NCBI GenBank assembly: GCA_043788745.1
Contig: JAYVTO010000069.1
Location: 1 to 10,484 of the forward strand
Direction: 5' to 3'
Source: JBBQWZ01 sp043788745
GTDB lineage: Bacteria > Acidobacteriota > Terriglobia > Bryobacterales > Bryobacteraceae
Length of the DNA stretch: 10,484 bases
Both the position numbers and the translations under genes were made by a program. Shown here one piece after another: positions 1 to 6,551 of this stretch (within the stretch, counting starts at the first letter, position 1; each line of letters starts with the position of its first letter). The notes under the pieces were generated by a model that did not search any database, was not told the origin of the DNA, and was given only the letters and a program-made list of their open reading frames with translations.

Positions 1-13
1 CGTTCGAGCAACG

Positions 14-937
14 TCACAGGGCGCGATCCGGAACCGAAAACGTCCGCTTCCAGTCGAGCCAGCCGTAGAACGCAAGCGCCGCGATCAGCATCAGCGGACC
101 CTCCACTGGCGACAGCGTGTGGAACTTGTGCGGCGCCCAGCTGTCATTGAAGATCCAGAAGGCTGGCTCCTTGGACCGGCTCATTGCGATCCAATACGAT
201 TGATGCTGGCCATCCGCGTACAACAGCATCTTGCCGGATGCCAACAGAATCGCGCCGCCCGCCACAATCGCCCCCAGTATCGCGGCACCCGGCCGTGCTA
301 AGATCAGCCGCAGAAAGTCAATCTTGCGCTGCACGGGAGTGCACTGCAAGAAAGCCGTCATAAACACGACACCCAACGCGCCGCCTAGAAAATCCATGAA
401 AACGTCATTGAAGTCGAACGGAATCCCCCAGCTTCCGTGCAGAACCCAGTATTGATAGCACTCATCCAATCCTGCTGCAATGGTGATCCACGCCAGCGAT
501 TCGAAGGGTGAAACCGTAAGCGCCATCAAGACCGCCCCCGGAATGAAGTACTGCGGATAGTGAATGAGTTCCGTGTTGTTCGCCGTCAACACGCCCCACG
601 TACCGAAGATCAGCAGCAGCGTCGCGGCCCAATATCCGCCGATCAGCCGCCCGGATGCATCCTCCCGAAGCTGCCGAACAAAAGCGCCCGTAACGAATGC
701 GGCCAATGCCAATCCGATCACGCCCGCCACGCGATACAGGTTCGCCCGCCCCATCCATTTGGCTGCCTCGCCGGCGCACTCCTGCACTTCGTCATGAGGA
801 AACGTCACCGCAGCGAAGTAGCCAAACACGAACGCCCACGTCAACCGCGGATGGAGTCGTAACCACCGGATAGCGAGATCGGCGCTCCGCGGAATCAAGA
901 TCGCATCTTCTTTCGGGCCATGTCTGCCGCCGCGCAC
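14..937 (-). CDS. VanZ-like polytopic membrane protein
   Basis: A 307-aa integral membrane protein with about seven or eight hydrophobic segments (near residues 33-48, 67-87, 103-118, 127-157, 181-196, 217-234 and 281-294). Residues 123-192 resemble the VanZ-like core: an E-x3-Y-x-Q stretch (ELIHYPQY), a DE-x2-Q motif (LDECYQYW), then FDFNDVFMDFLGGALG, matching the family's D-x3-D/N-x2-G-x3-G end. VanZ itself is linked to teicoplanin resistance, but most homologues have no known function, so no resistance role is claimed. It is about twice the length of a minimal VanZ, with extra segments on both sides. The start is GTG; an in-frame TAA immediately upstream (938-940) rules out an earlier start. 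A recognisable Shine-Dalgarno is lacking, and a TTG at 896-898 is an alternative. It begins 13 nt after the RHS gene stop, so it is probably the last gene of that operon. Moderately sure of family, not of function. Confidence 0.7.
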   Translation of the reverse strand: MRGGRHGPKEDAILIPRSADLAIRWLRLHPRLTWAFVFGYFAAVTFPHDEVQECAGEAAKWMGRANLYRVAGVIGLALAAFVTGAFVRQLREDASGRLIGGYWAATLLLIFGTWGVLTANNTELIHYPQYFIPGAVLMALTVSPFESLAWITIAAGLDECYQYWVLHGSWGIPFDFNDVFMDFLGGALGVVFMTAFLQCTPVQRKIDFLRLILARPGAAILGAIVAGGAILLASGKMLLYADGQHQSYWIAMSRSKEPAFWIFNDSWAPHKFHTLSPVEGPLMLIAALAFYGWLDWKRTFSVPDRAL

Positions 938-950
938 TTATCCGACCGAA

Positions 951-3900
951 TCAACTCTTGCGGAGACGCATCACGTACACCAGCATCAGCAGAATGGCCC
1001 CGATGATCACTATCGTCTCCGGGTCCTCCAATGGGATCACGCCTTTCCCCAAAAACCCTACACCCGGAACGCTCGAAGTCTGATTAAACACCACTCCATC
1101 ACCGAATACCTGCGTCAGGTCAGTTGAGAAAAACACCGTCCCAGCGGGATCGCCAGTGGGAACCGGTTGCGCGGCGATCGGCAAGGTGAACTGCGACGGA
1201 TTGGACAGACAGGCAAAGCACGCTGGCCGAGCGCCGCCACCGCATTCGCTGGCAGAGGTATCCCTGCAGCCGCAAGGCGGTCCGGCAAAACACGTTCGGT
1301 CCAGATCTCCGCATCCATCAGTCGAATCACCGAGACATTCGCCTGATCTGCATTCACCAATCGGGCTCAACCCGCAGCCCGTATCGGAAGGCCCGGAACA
1401 GGAGCCGGATCCCGAGATACAAGAACCAGGATTCGATCCGCAATCTGTACTCGCCGGACCCGAGCATCCAGTTCCGCTCCTCTCCATTCCCGGCGACAGA
1501 CACGGAAAGGGAGCATCCGTTACGCAAACATCTGGGCCACCCGGGTAGCGTTCGGGCCCGCCAGCAGCAGAATTGGGGACCACTTGTAGGTTAAAAACCG
1601 TGCCATTCACATCGGAAAACACTTTGCCCCAAGCGCCTAACTTCAAACCCGCTTGCGGATCCACGATGGTGATCCCGTCGCCGATCACTGGGGGCGGATT
1701 CCCAAACGCGGTCACGGGCGTTCCGAAAGGACTTTGGAGGACGTCCGCAATCGACGCTCCATCCGCGCTTGCGTAATAAATCGAATTTGCGAGACCGGGA
1801 AACGTAGGCTGAAATTTACGAGTAGAGTTGACGATGCCCAGAGGCCCTTGTCCTCGAGGGCCAGGGAGAAGATCCGTTGGATTGACGCTAAAAACGCCGC
1901 TGGGTCCATGTCGAAACTCGATTGGCACCGGGTCCACATCACGACCGGCGCTCGTGGACTCCGCGGGCTGCGAGGACCGTGCGATCGAAATCACTCGCCC
2001 CAGCCCGTCGTAAGTGAACGTCGCCGACCCGTCCGCCCCTGAATACGACAGCAGCCGGCCTGCCAGATCCCACTTGTAGCTCCGTACTCCGTCCGCGATC
2101 ACCCGGCCCATCGGGTCGTACTGCAATGCATACGACTGGTTCGCAGCGTCGAAATGCTGCGAGACATACCCCGTCGGCTCAGGCACCGTGATCCCCGATA
2201 TGGCATCGTTCGTGATGCGTCCCAACGAATCGCGCGTCACCGTTTCCGATAACAGCGTCTTCGCGCCATTGGTCACCTTCAGCGTCAGCGGCCGCCCGTT
2301 CGCATCGTACGTGTAATCCATCCGCACGCCGTTCGAATAGACGCGCGACGTCAACTGCCGCGCCACATCGTAGTTGAACGTGATACTCGCGCCCGTCCAA
2401 TCCTGGAACTGCGCGAGCAATCCCCGATTGTTATAGGTGTACTTTGTGGTCTGGCCGGGACCATACGTGATTCCAGTCACCCGGCCCCCATCGTCGCGTG
2501 TGAACGCAAACCCGTTGTACTGGCGGATTCCGCCCGCCGCGTCGTATTGAATCGCGACGCCGTCCGTCGCGGTCAGCCGATTCAGCGCGTCATAGGTGTA
2601 TTTCAAAATGGTGCCGTCGGAGTAGCTCACCTGCGTTCGGTTTCCCGCCGCGTCATACGTGAACTGAACCGAGCCCAGCGGCATCATCATCGACGTGACT
2701 CTATTTCGCGAATCGTAGGTGTAGCTATAACTCCGGCTGAGGGGATCGGTGAACCCCGTCAGTCGTCCCGCCTTGTCGTAGGTCCGTTGTGAGACGTTGC
2801 CGTTTGCATCGGTCGTCGTAGACACCAATCCAAGTTCGTTGCGCGTCACCGATCGCGTTGCTCCATCCGGATACGTGACGCCAATCAATCTCCCCCGCCG
2901 GTCGGAACGGAACTGCGTGACCCTGCCGAGCGCGTCCGTCCGCGACGCCACTCTTCCCATCGCATCGTATCCAGTGGTGAACTTCTCGTTGTTCGCCGTC
3001 GTGACCGTCGTCACTTGGCCGCGCGCGCTTCGGGCTAGCGTCACCGTGCGATTCAGGCCGTCCGTGATCGACGTCGGACGGCTTTCGCCATCGTTCACGA
3101 TTCCCGCGATTCTCCCCGCCGCATCCGCGATCCCGGTCAGTTGGTTCTGGTTGTTGTATGTGTAGGTCAACGCAACACCGCTCGCGTCGGTCACTGACGC
3201 CACGCGAGACACCGTATCGAACGTCCGCCGCAAAGCCTTGCCGAGCGCATTGGTCACGGCAATTCGGCGGTCGTTTCCGTCATAACCAAAGGCGGTCACG
3301 CCGCTTACAGCATCGGTCGACGTCAATAGATTCCCGTTCGCGTCGTACGCCGTCGCGATCGCATTGCTCCGTTCATCGGTCACGCGAGTCACGTTCCCCG
3401 CCGCGTCGTACTGCGTTCCGCGAGACGTGCTATCCGCGTTGATAATCTGATTCGGACGGCCCGCGGCATCGTACCCAAACTTCGCCACGTCTCCTGAGGG
3501 GCTCTGCGTGGAAGCCAGCGTCCCGTCGTCGCCATAGATGAATGTCGTTACGCCGCCGGTCGCATTCGTTACCGTCAGAATCTGTCCGCGCGCAGTGAAC
3601 GTCGCGCGCGACGTCGCCCCGGTTTGGTCGGTCACGGCGGTCACGTTGCCCTTCGCGTCCAGCGTGAATATTTGCGTCGTCCCGTCGCGGTAGGTGATCG
3701 AAGCCAGATCGTAGAACGTGAACCCGCTCGCCGTCGACGCCGTGTAGCGCAACGTCGTGACGTTGTTCAATTCGTCCGTGAACGTCGCCGGCAGCCCGCT
3801 TGCCGTGTCGTACGTCAGCGCTCGCCTGGCGCCTGTCCGGTCCGTCGATCCAGTCACGCGATTTTTCGTATCGAACGTGTACTGGCTGTTCGCTCCCGCG

Positions 3901-5189
3901 GCGTAGGCGATCGACGTCGCGTTTCTGTTCGCATCGAAGTTGTGCGTGAAGGCCACCGACTGCGGCTCGGTCGCCACCGTACTCGAAGTATTGTAGGCAA
4001 GGTTCAACGCATTGCCCGCCGCGTCGGTTTGTTGGCTCACCCGGCCCTGAATGTCAAACGCCTGGGAAAACGGTTTGTTACCCGCGGGCCGCGTTCGCGC
4101 CGTCAGCAGTCCGGTTAGTGAACCGGCCGTCCCGTACGCATAGCTCGCCCGCTTGCCGTTCTCATCCGTCAACGCCGTCAGATTTCCCGCCGTGTTTTCG
4201 AATTGTACATTGCGGCCCGCCTGATCCTGCACGCGCGTCAAATTGCCGCCCGTATACGTGAACGTCAAGGTCCGGCCCACGCCGTCGGAAACCGTCGCAG
4301 GCCCCACTCCGCCTGACCCCTGTGTGACAGTCAGCGTATTTCCATTGCGGTCCGCGACGCTGGCAAGCGCCCCGGTCGAATCGAACGAGTAGGTCAGCCG
4401 CGAGATCGGACTCATGAACTGGAACCCGGTTCCCACCGATTGCAACTGATAGGCCACGTGTTCGTTCGAGCTTAATTGCCAGGCGGCGCCCGATCGTGTG
4501 AACGCGACCGTCTTCCCTCGGAACAGCCTCACCGTCGCGCTGCTCGCCGTTGCCGTCAACTTCAGGTCGAAGTTGTGCATCCAGTTATTACCCAACGCGG
4601 TCGACACGTTGTTGGCCTTCAGATACGATCCATAGAACAACGTCAGCCCAAGCCCCGCCGGACCGTTCTGCACCAAGTAAGATCGCTCGTCTTCGCCGAC
4701 GAGTTCGCCGGTGAACATCGCAATCGGGTGACTAATGAAGGTGGAACCCGGGAAACTAGCGGCTGTTTGCGGCGTGTTGTTGGCGACGCTGACCGTGATC
4801 GGCTTCGTCGTCACTGTCTGATTGTCCCCGCCACCGCGAGTTCCCGAACGATAGTCGCAAGTTCCACGATAGGATCCAACCTGCGCGGGCTCGAAAGACA
4901 CCGTGACGATGGTGACGGTCGTGATCGACACAGATTGGAATTGCGGAGAGATATTCTGAAGCACGAGTCCGGGAAAAGCGCAGGACGAAATCGTCATTAC
5001 GTTGACCGTAGTCCCCGGCAATCCTTGCACGGAAAACGGGATCGTCAATGCCTGGCCAGGTGCCGCGTTCACCACCAGCACGTACGTCAGGGTGATGAAT
5101 CCGTCGGTACTCGTTTGCATCGGAACCTGCGCCACCAATTCGTACGCGGCGGCAGATAGCAGGCAGGCAATCAGTTTGAGAGTTCTCAT
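951..5189 (-). CDS. Secreted RHS/YD-repeat protein with Cys-rich C-terminal repeats and PEP-CTERM-like tail
   Basis: A 1412-aa exported protein. Order of parts: signal peptide 1-20 (cleavage likely after LVA, before QVP); an Ig-like beta region ~22-140; a DUF6531-like RHS N-terminal segment ~150-290 (LGNNWMHNFDLKL, then RNGNTLTVT); a long YD-repeat array ~260-1072 with many YDAAGR/YDANGN-type units; an unassigned linker 1073-1221; a Cys-rich repeat 1222-1327; and a C-terminal P-E + hydrophobic + RLRKS tail 1390-1412. YD arrays in other RHS proteins form a large beta shell. The usual RHS core that releases a toxin (DPxGL-type aspartyl-protease motif) is not visible, so this looks like a surface structural or adhesive protein rather than a polymorphic toxin; that is inference. 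The ATG has a strong AGGAGG 5 nt upstream. It is second in a three-gene operon. Confidence 0.88.
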   Translation of the reverse strand: MRTLKLIACLLSAAAYELVAQVPMQTSTDGFITLTYVLVVNAAPGQALTIPFSVQGLPGTTVNVMTISSCAFPGLVLQNISPQFQSVSITTVTIVTVSFEPAQVGSYRGTCDYRSGTRGGGDNQTVTTKPITVSVANNTPQTAASFPGSTFISHPIAMFTGELVGEDERSYLVQNGPAGLGLTLFYGSYLKANNVSTALGNNWMHNFDLKLTATASSATVRLFRGKTVAFTRSGAAWQLSSNEHVAYQLQSVGTGFQFMSPISRLTYSFDSTGALASVADRNGNTLTVTQGSGGVGPATVSDGVGRTLTFTYTGGNLTRVQDQAGRNVQFENTAGNLTALTDENGKRASYAYGTAGSLTGLLTARTRPAGNKPFSQAFDIQGRVSQQTDAAGNALNLAYNTSSTVATEPQSVAFTHNFDANRNATSIAYAAGANSQYTFDTKNRVTGSTDRTGARRALTYDTASGLPATFTDELNNVTTLRYTASTASGFTFYDLASITYRDGTTQIFTLDAKGNVTAVTDQTGATSRATFTARGQILTVTNATGGVTTFIYGDDGTLASTQSPSGDVAKFGYDAAGRPNQIINADSTSRGTQYDAAGNVTRVTDERSNAIATAYDANGNLLTSTDAVSGVTAFGYDGNDRRIAVTNALGKALRRTFDTVSRVASVTDASGVALTYTYNNQNQLTGIADAAGRIAGIVNDGESRPTSITDGLNRTVTLARSARGQVTTVTTANNEKFTTGYDAMGRVASRTDALGRVTQFRSDRRGRLIGVTYPDGATRSVTRNELGLVSTTTDANGNVSQRTYDKAGRLTGFTDPLSRSYSYTYDSRNRVTSMMMPLGSVQFTYDAAGNRTQVSYSDGTILKYTYDALNRLTATDGVAIQYDAAGGIRQYNGFAFTRDDGGRVTGITYGPGQTTKYTYNNRGLLAQFQDWTGASITFNYDVARQLTSRVYSNGVRMDYTYDANGRPLTLKVTNGAKTLLSETVTRDSLGRITNDAISGITVPEPTGYVSQHFDAANQSYALQYDPMGRVIADGVRSYKWDLAGRLLSYSGADGSATFTYDGLGRVISIARSSQPAESTSAGRDVDPVPIEFRHGPSGVFSVNPTDLLPGPRGQGPLGIVNSTRKFQPTFPGLANSIYYASADGASIADVLQSPFGTPVTAFGNPPPVIGDGITIVDPQAGLKLGAWGKVFSDVNGTVFNLQVVPNSAAGGPERYPGGPDVCVTDAPFPCLSPGMERSGTGCSGPASTDCGSNPGSCISGSGSCSGPSDTGCGLSPIGECRSGECLGDSTDGCGDLDRTCFAGPPCGCRDTSASECGGGARPACFACLSNPSQFTLPIAAQPVPTGDPAGTVFFSTDLTQVFGDGVVFNQTSSVPGVGFLGKGVIPLEDPETIVIIGAILLMLVYVMRLRKS
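954..1022 (-). other. PEP-CTERM-like C-terminal sorting signal or membrane anchor
   Basis: Residues 1390-1412 of the RHS protein read P-E, then about 16 mostly hydrophobic residues, then RLRKS at the very end (PETIVIIGAILLMLVYVM). This is the layout of PEP-CTERM exosortase signals (Pro-Glu, helix, basic tail), but the second Pro of the consensus is a Thr, and no exosortase gene lies in the window. A plain C-terminal membrane anchor is the alternative. Confidence 0.5.
1209..1526 (-). repeat. Cys-rich tandem protein repeat, five C-x7-C units
   Basis: Residues 1222-1327 of the RHS protein hold 16 Cys in 106 residues, while the preceding 1200 have very few. Gaps between Cys are 7, 11, 7, 6, 6, 7, 7, 4, 7, 6, 5, 1, 7, 7 and 2. 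A C-x7-C step recurs at C1, C3, C6, C9 and C13. The middle units have the form C-x7-C-x6/7-C-x4-6 and are about 21 residues long, for example CSGPASTD, CSGPSDTG and CLGDSTDG. The residues between are Gly, Ser, Asp and Pro, giving a disulfide-knotted or metal-binding stalk appearance. I do not recognise a named family. Confidence 0.75.
1974..4412 (-). repeat. YD (RHS) repeat array
   Basis: About residues 260-1072 of the RHS protein. Units of roughly 20 residues carry the Y/F-D-x2-G-R/N-hydrophobic signature, e.g. YDAAGRPNQI, YDAAGNVTRV, YDANGNLLTS, YDAMGRVASR, YDKAGRLTGF, YDALNRLTAT and YDGLGRVISI. At DNA level the repeats leave recurring near-identical blocks (complement of codons for Y-D-A-A-G, around 2530-2550, 2640-2660 and 3395-3415), which are likely sites for slippage or recombination. 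Confidence 0.88.
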
Positions 5190-5194
5190 GGCGT

Positions 5195-5200
5195 CCTCCT
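5195..5200 (-). promoter_or_regulatory. Shine-Dalgarno of the RHS gene, overlapping the upstream stop
   Basis: AGGAGG sits 5 nt before the ATG at 5187-5189. Its first two bases are the last two of the upstream gene's TAG stop (5199-5201). This arrangement favours termination-reinitiation and coupled translation of the two secreted proteins. Confidence 0.8.
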
Positions 5201-6104
5201 ACTTCACCGACACCGTCAACCCGCTCGGACTCGACGCACTGCCGACTTTCACCACCACAGGAACCGCTCCGCTGGCCGCTCCCGCCGGGACCGTCGCATT
5301 AATCTGAAACACGCCCGCCACCTGGAACGGACCCGTGCCCGCATACAGAATCGGCGCGTCGAGCCCTCCGATCGTTACGCTGACCGTCTGCACCGGCTTC
5401 GGAAATACGGTCGTCGCGATCCGCCCGTCGACGCCTGCCGGAGTCGTCGCTCCTTCTCCGGTGCCGAAGAGAATCACTACCGAACCCTTCTCGGCCGGGT
5501 TCGCCGGCGTATTCACGGAATTGTCCTGATTGAGAATCGCCCCCTGCCCCTTGCCCGACGAATCGGCCGAGAACAACGCCGGTGCCGCCGCCGTTACCGG
5601 CATCACTAGCGGTGCCGACGACCGCCCCTGGAATACCGCCACGATGCTGGTCGTGGCCTTGCCCGCCACCGAATACGGAACGATTGCCGCCGTCTGCCCA
5701 GCGCTCGCGTAAATCATGGGGGCGGGGACCCCGTCAAACAGAATCGTCGTTTCGCCCGTCAAGGTGTCTACGAAGCCTGGCTGCAAACTGAAATTCGCGA
5801 GGCGCGCCGGCCCGATGCCCGTGCCGTAAAGCGTAACCAGTTCGCCCGGCGCAACAGGTCCGGCAAGGAAACTCGCCGCGTTCACGACGCCACCCGCCGC
5901 CAGTACCGGTGCTGGTCCGGCCACCGGAGTGATCACAGCCCGCCGCAACAAGTTTCCCGCCGGATCGTAAATCGAGCTGACGATCTTTCCGCTGGGGTAA
6001 GTAACCGCTGAGATGCGGCCTGCCGCATCGTAGGAGTAGGTGAGAGCTTGACCGGCGCAACTCGCCGCCAGGGCGATCAAGCCGCATAACAACCGCGTCT
6101 TCAT
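5199..6104 (-). CDS. Secreted protein with short YD-repeat segment and TIGR03437-type domain
   Basis: A 301-aa exported protein. Residues 1-20 form a signal peptide (MKTRLLCGLIALAASCAGQA), cleaved near SCA or GQA; the Cys lacks a normal lipobox. Residues 22-54 hold two YD repeats (YDAAGRISAV, YDPAGNLLRR). Residues ~65-301 match the Solibacter C-terminal domain TIGR03437: VNAASF, then PGELVTLYGTGIGP, then the FDGVPAPMIYA and NATVPAG motifs near the end. That domain is found at the C-terminus of many exported acidobacterial proteins; its function is unknown. The frame is open up to 6245, but the start at 6104 is preferred because it has GGAGG 6 nt upstream and begins a clean signal peptide. It is the first gene of the operon, ending 9 nt before the RHS gene. 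The YD pieces may be a miniature of, or partner for, the large RHS array; that is inference. Confidence 0.87.
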   Translation of the reverse strand: MKTRLLCGLIALAASCAGQALTYSYDAAGRISAVTYPSGKIVSSIYDPAGNLLRRAVITPVAGPAPVLAAGGVVNAASFLAGPVAPGELVTLYGTGIGPARLANFSLQPGFVDTLTGETTILFDGVPAPMIYASAGQTAAIVPYSVAGKATTSIVAVFQGRSSAPLVMPVTAAAPALFSADSSGKGQGAILNQDNSVNTPANPAEKGSVVILFGTGEGATTPAGVDGRIATTVFPKPVQTVSVTIGGLDAPILYAGTGPFQVAGVFQINATVPAGAASGAVPVVVKVGSASSPSGLTVSVK

Positions 6105-6110
6105 CAAACA

Positions 6111-6115
6111 CCTCC
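6111..6115 (-). promoter_or_regulatory. Shine-Dalgarno that fixes the start of the TIGR03437-type gene
   Basis: GGAGG lies 6 nt before the ATG at 6102-6104. It selects this start over upstream in-frame alternatives as far as 6245, which would place 47 non-signal-like residues before the signal peptide. Confidence 0.75.
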
Positions 6116-6188
6116 AAACTTCGAAACCCTGAAGTTCCTGCAACAGTGCGCCCGTCGCTACATCCCACGCGTAGCGCAATAGTGGAAT

Positions 6189-6197
6189 TCTATAACA
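6189..6197 (-). promoter_or_regulatory. Possible extended -10 promoter for the minus-strand operon
   Basis: On the minus strand this reads TGTTATAGA, a TGn-TATAGA extended -10, inside a short AT-rich pocket (6186-6203) in otherwise GC-rich DNA. No good -35 is seen. It would give a leader of about 75-80 nt before the start at 6104. Judged by eye only. Confidence 0.3.
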
Positions 6198-6216
6198 AAT
6201 TTTCCCGCACGAGAAT

Positions 6217-6241
6217 CCCTTGCTCCGACACCCTTGCTCCG
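6217..6241. repeat. 11-bp direct repeat
   Basis: CCCTTGCTCCG occurs at 6217-6227 and again at 6231-6241, separated by ACA (14-bp period). The second copy abuts the propeller fragment that starts at about 6241. It may be a small duplication at a rearrangement edge or a paired binding site upstream of the minus-strand operon. Confidence 0.7.
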
Positions 6242-6399
6242 GCAAATGGATCGCCTACTGGGCGGGCGGCAGGCTCCTGAGATGGAATGTGACGGCTGGG
6301 CAGCCACCGCAAATCGTATGCGACGCCGAGATGATTTCTGGATCATGCAGCGCCGAAGGCGTGATCCTCTTCCACGAGGAAGGCAAGCCGATCCAACGA
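6241..6399 (+). pseudogene. Remnant of a PD40/WD40-like propeller, probably from a Ser/Thr kinase-type gene
   Basis: This frame encodes about 53 residues with motifs GKWIAYWAGGRLL, GQPPQIVCDAE and SAEGVILFHEEG. In acidobacterial kinase or TolB-like propellers the same order is typical: (SPD)GKWIA-x-G-x-L, then GG-x-PQ-x-(I/V)CDA, then W-x-x-(D/E)GVI-(L/V)F. The frame stays open to TAA at 6457-6459, but sequence after about 6399 no longer looks like the family. There is no kinase domain, no further propeller blade and no Shine-Dalgarno, so it is a fragment cut at both ends. Nothing suggests it is expressed. A chance match is unlikely given three ordered motifs, but no search was possible. Confidence 0.6.
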
Positions 6400-6541
6400 A
6401 GCAGCCGTAACCCTCATCTTCCTTGCGCGCAAAGAGCGTTCACAGGGTTTAGAGATTAATTTTCAAGTTACCAATCGATAGAAGCGAAAAGGCTTCCGCG
6501 CGGGGCGAAGCTCCGGCATCAGGCCGATTCTTCTCGACCTC
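6400..6541. other. Intergenic leader before the TPR gene, with AT-rich pocket and competing small hairpins
   Basis: No gene seen. An AT-rich stretch at about 6449-6480 is the likeliest promoter location for the plus-strand TPR gene, but no convincing -35/-10 pair is visible. Directly after it, GAAGC (6481-6485), GCTTC (6492-6496) and GAAGC (6507-6511) allow two mutually exclusive 5-bp stems. No U-tract follows, so a terminator is not supported. Confidence 0.35.
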
Positions 6542-6551
6542 AGAGGATGAT

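Noticed and set aside
2181..2192. A VPEP motif inside the RHS protein
   Set aside because: It is internal (about residues 1002-1005), inside the repeat array, with no hydrophobic helix or basic tail after it, so it is not a sorting signal.
1974..4412. CRISPR or satellite-like DNA repeats
   Set aside because: The repeated blocks are in frame, diverged, and explained by YD repeats; there are no uniform repeats with unique spacers.
6062..6091. Lipoprotein signal in the TIGR03437-type protein
   Set aside because: The Cys in LAASCAG has Ala at -3 rather than the usual Leu/Val/Ile; a signal peptidase I site fits better.
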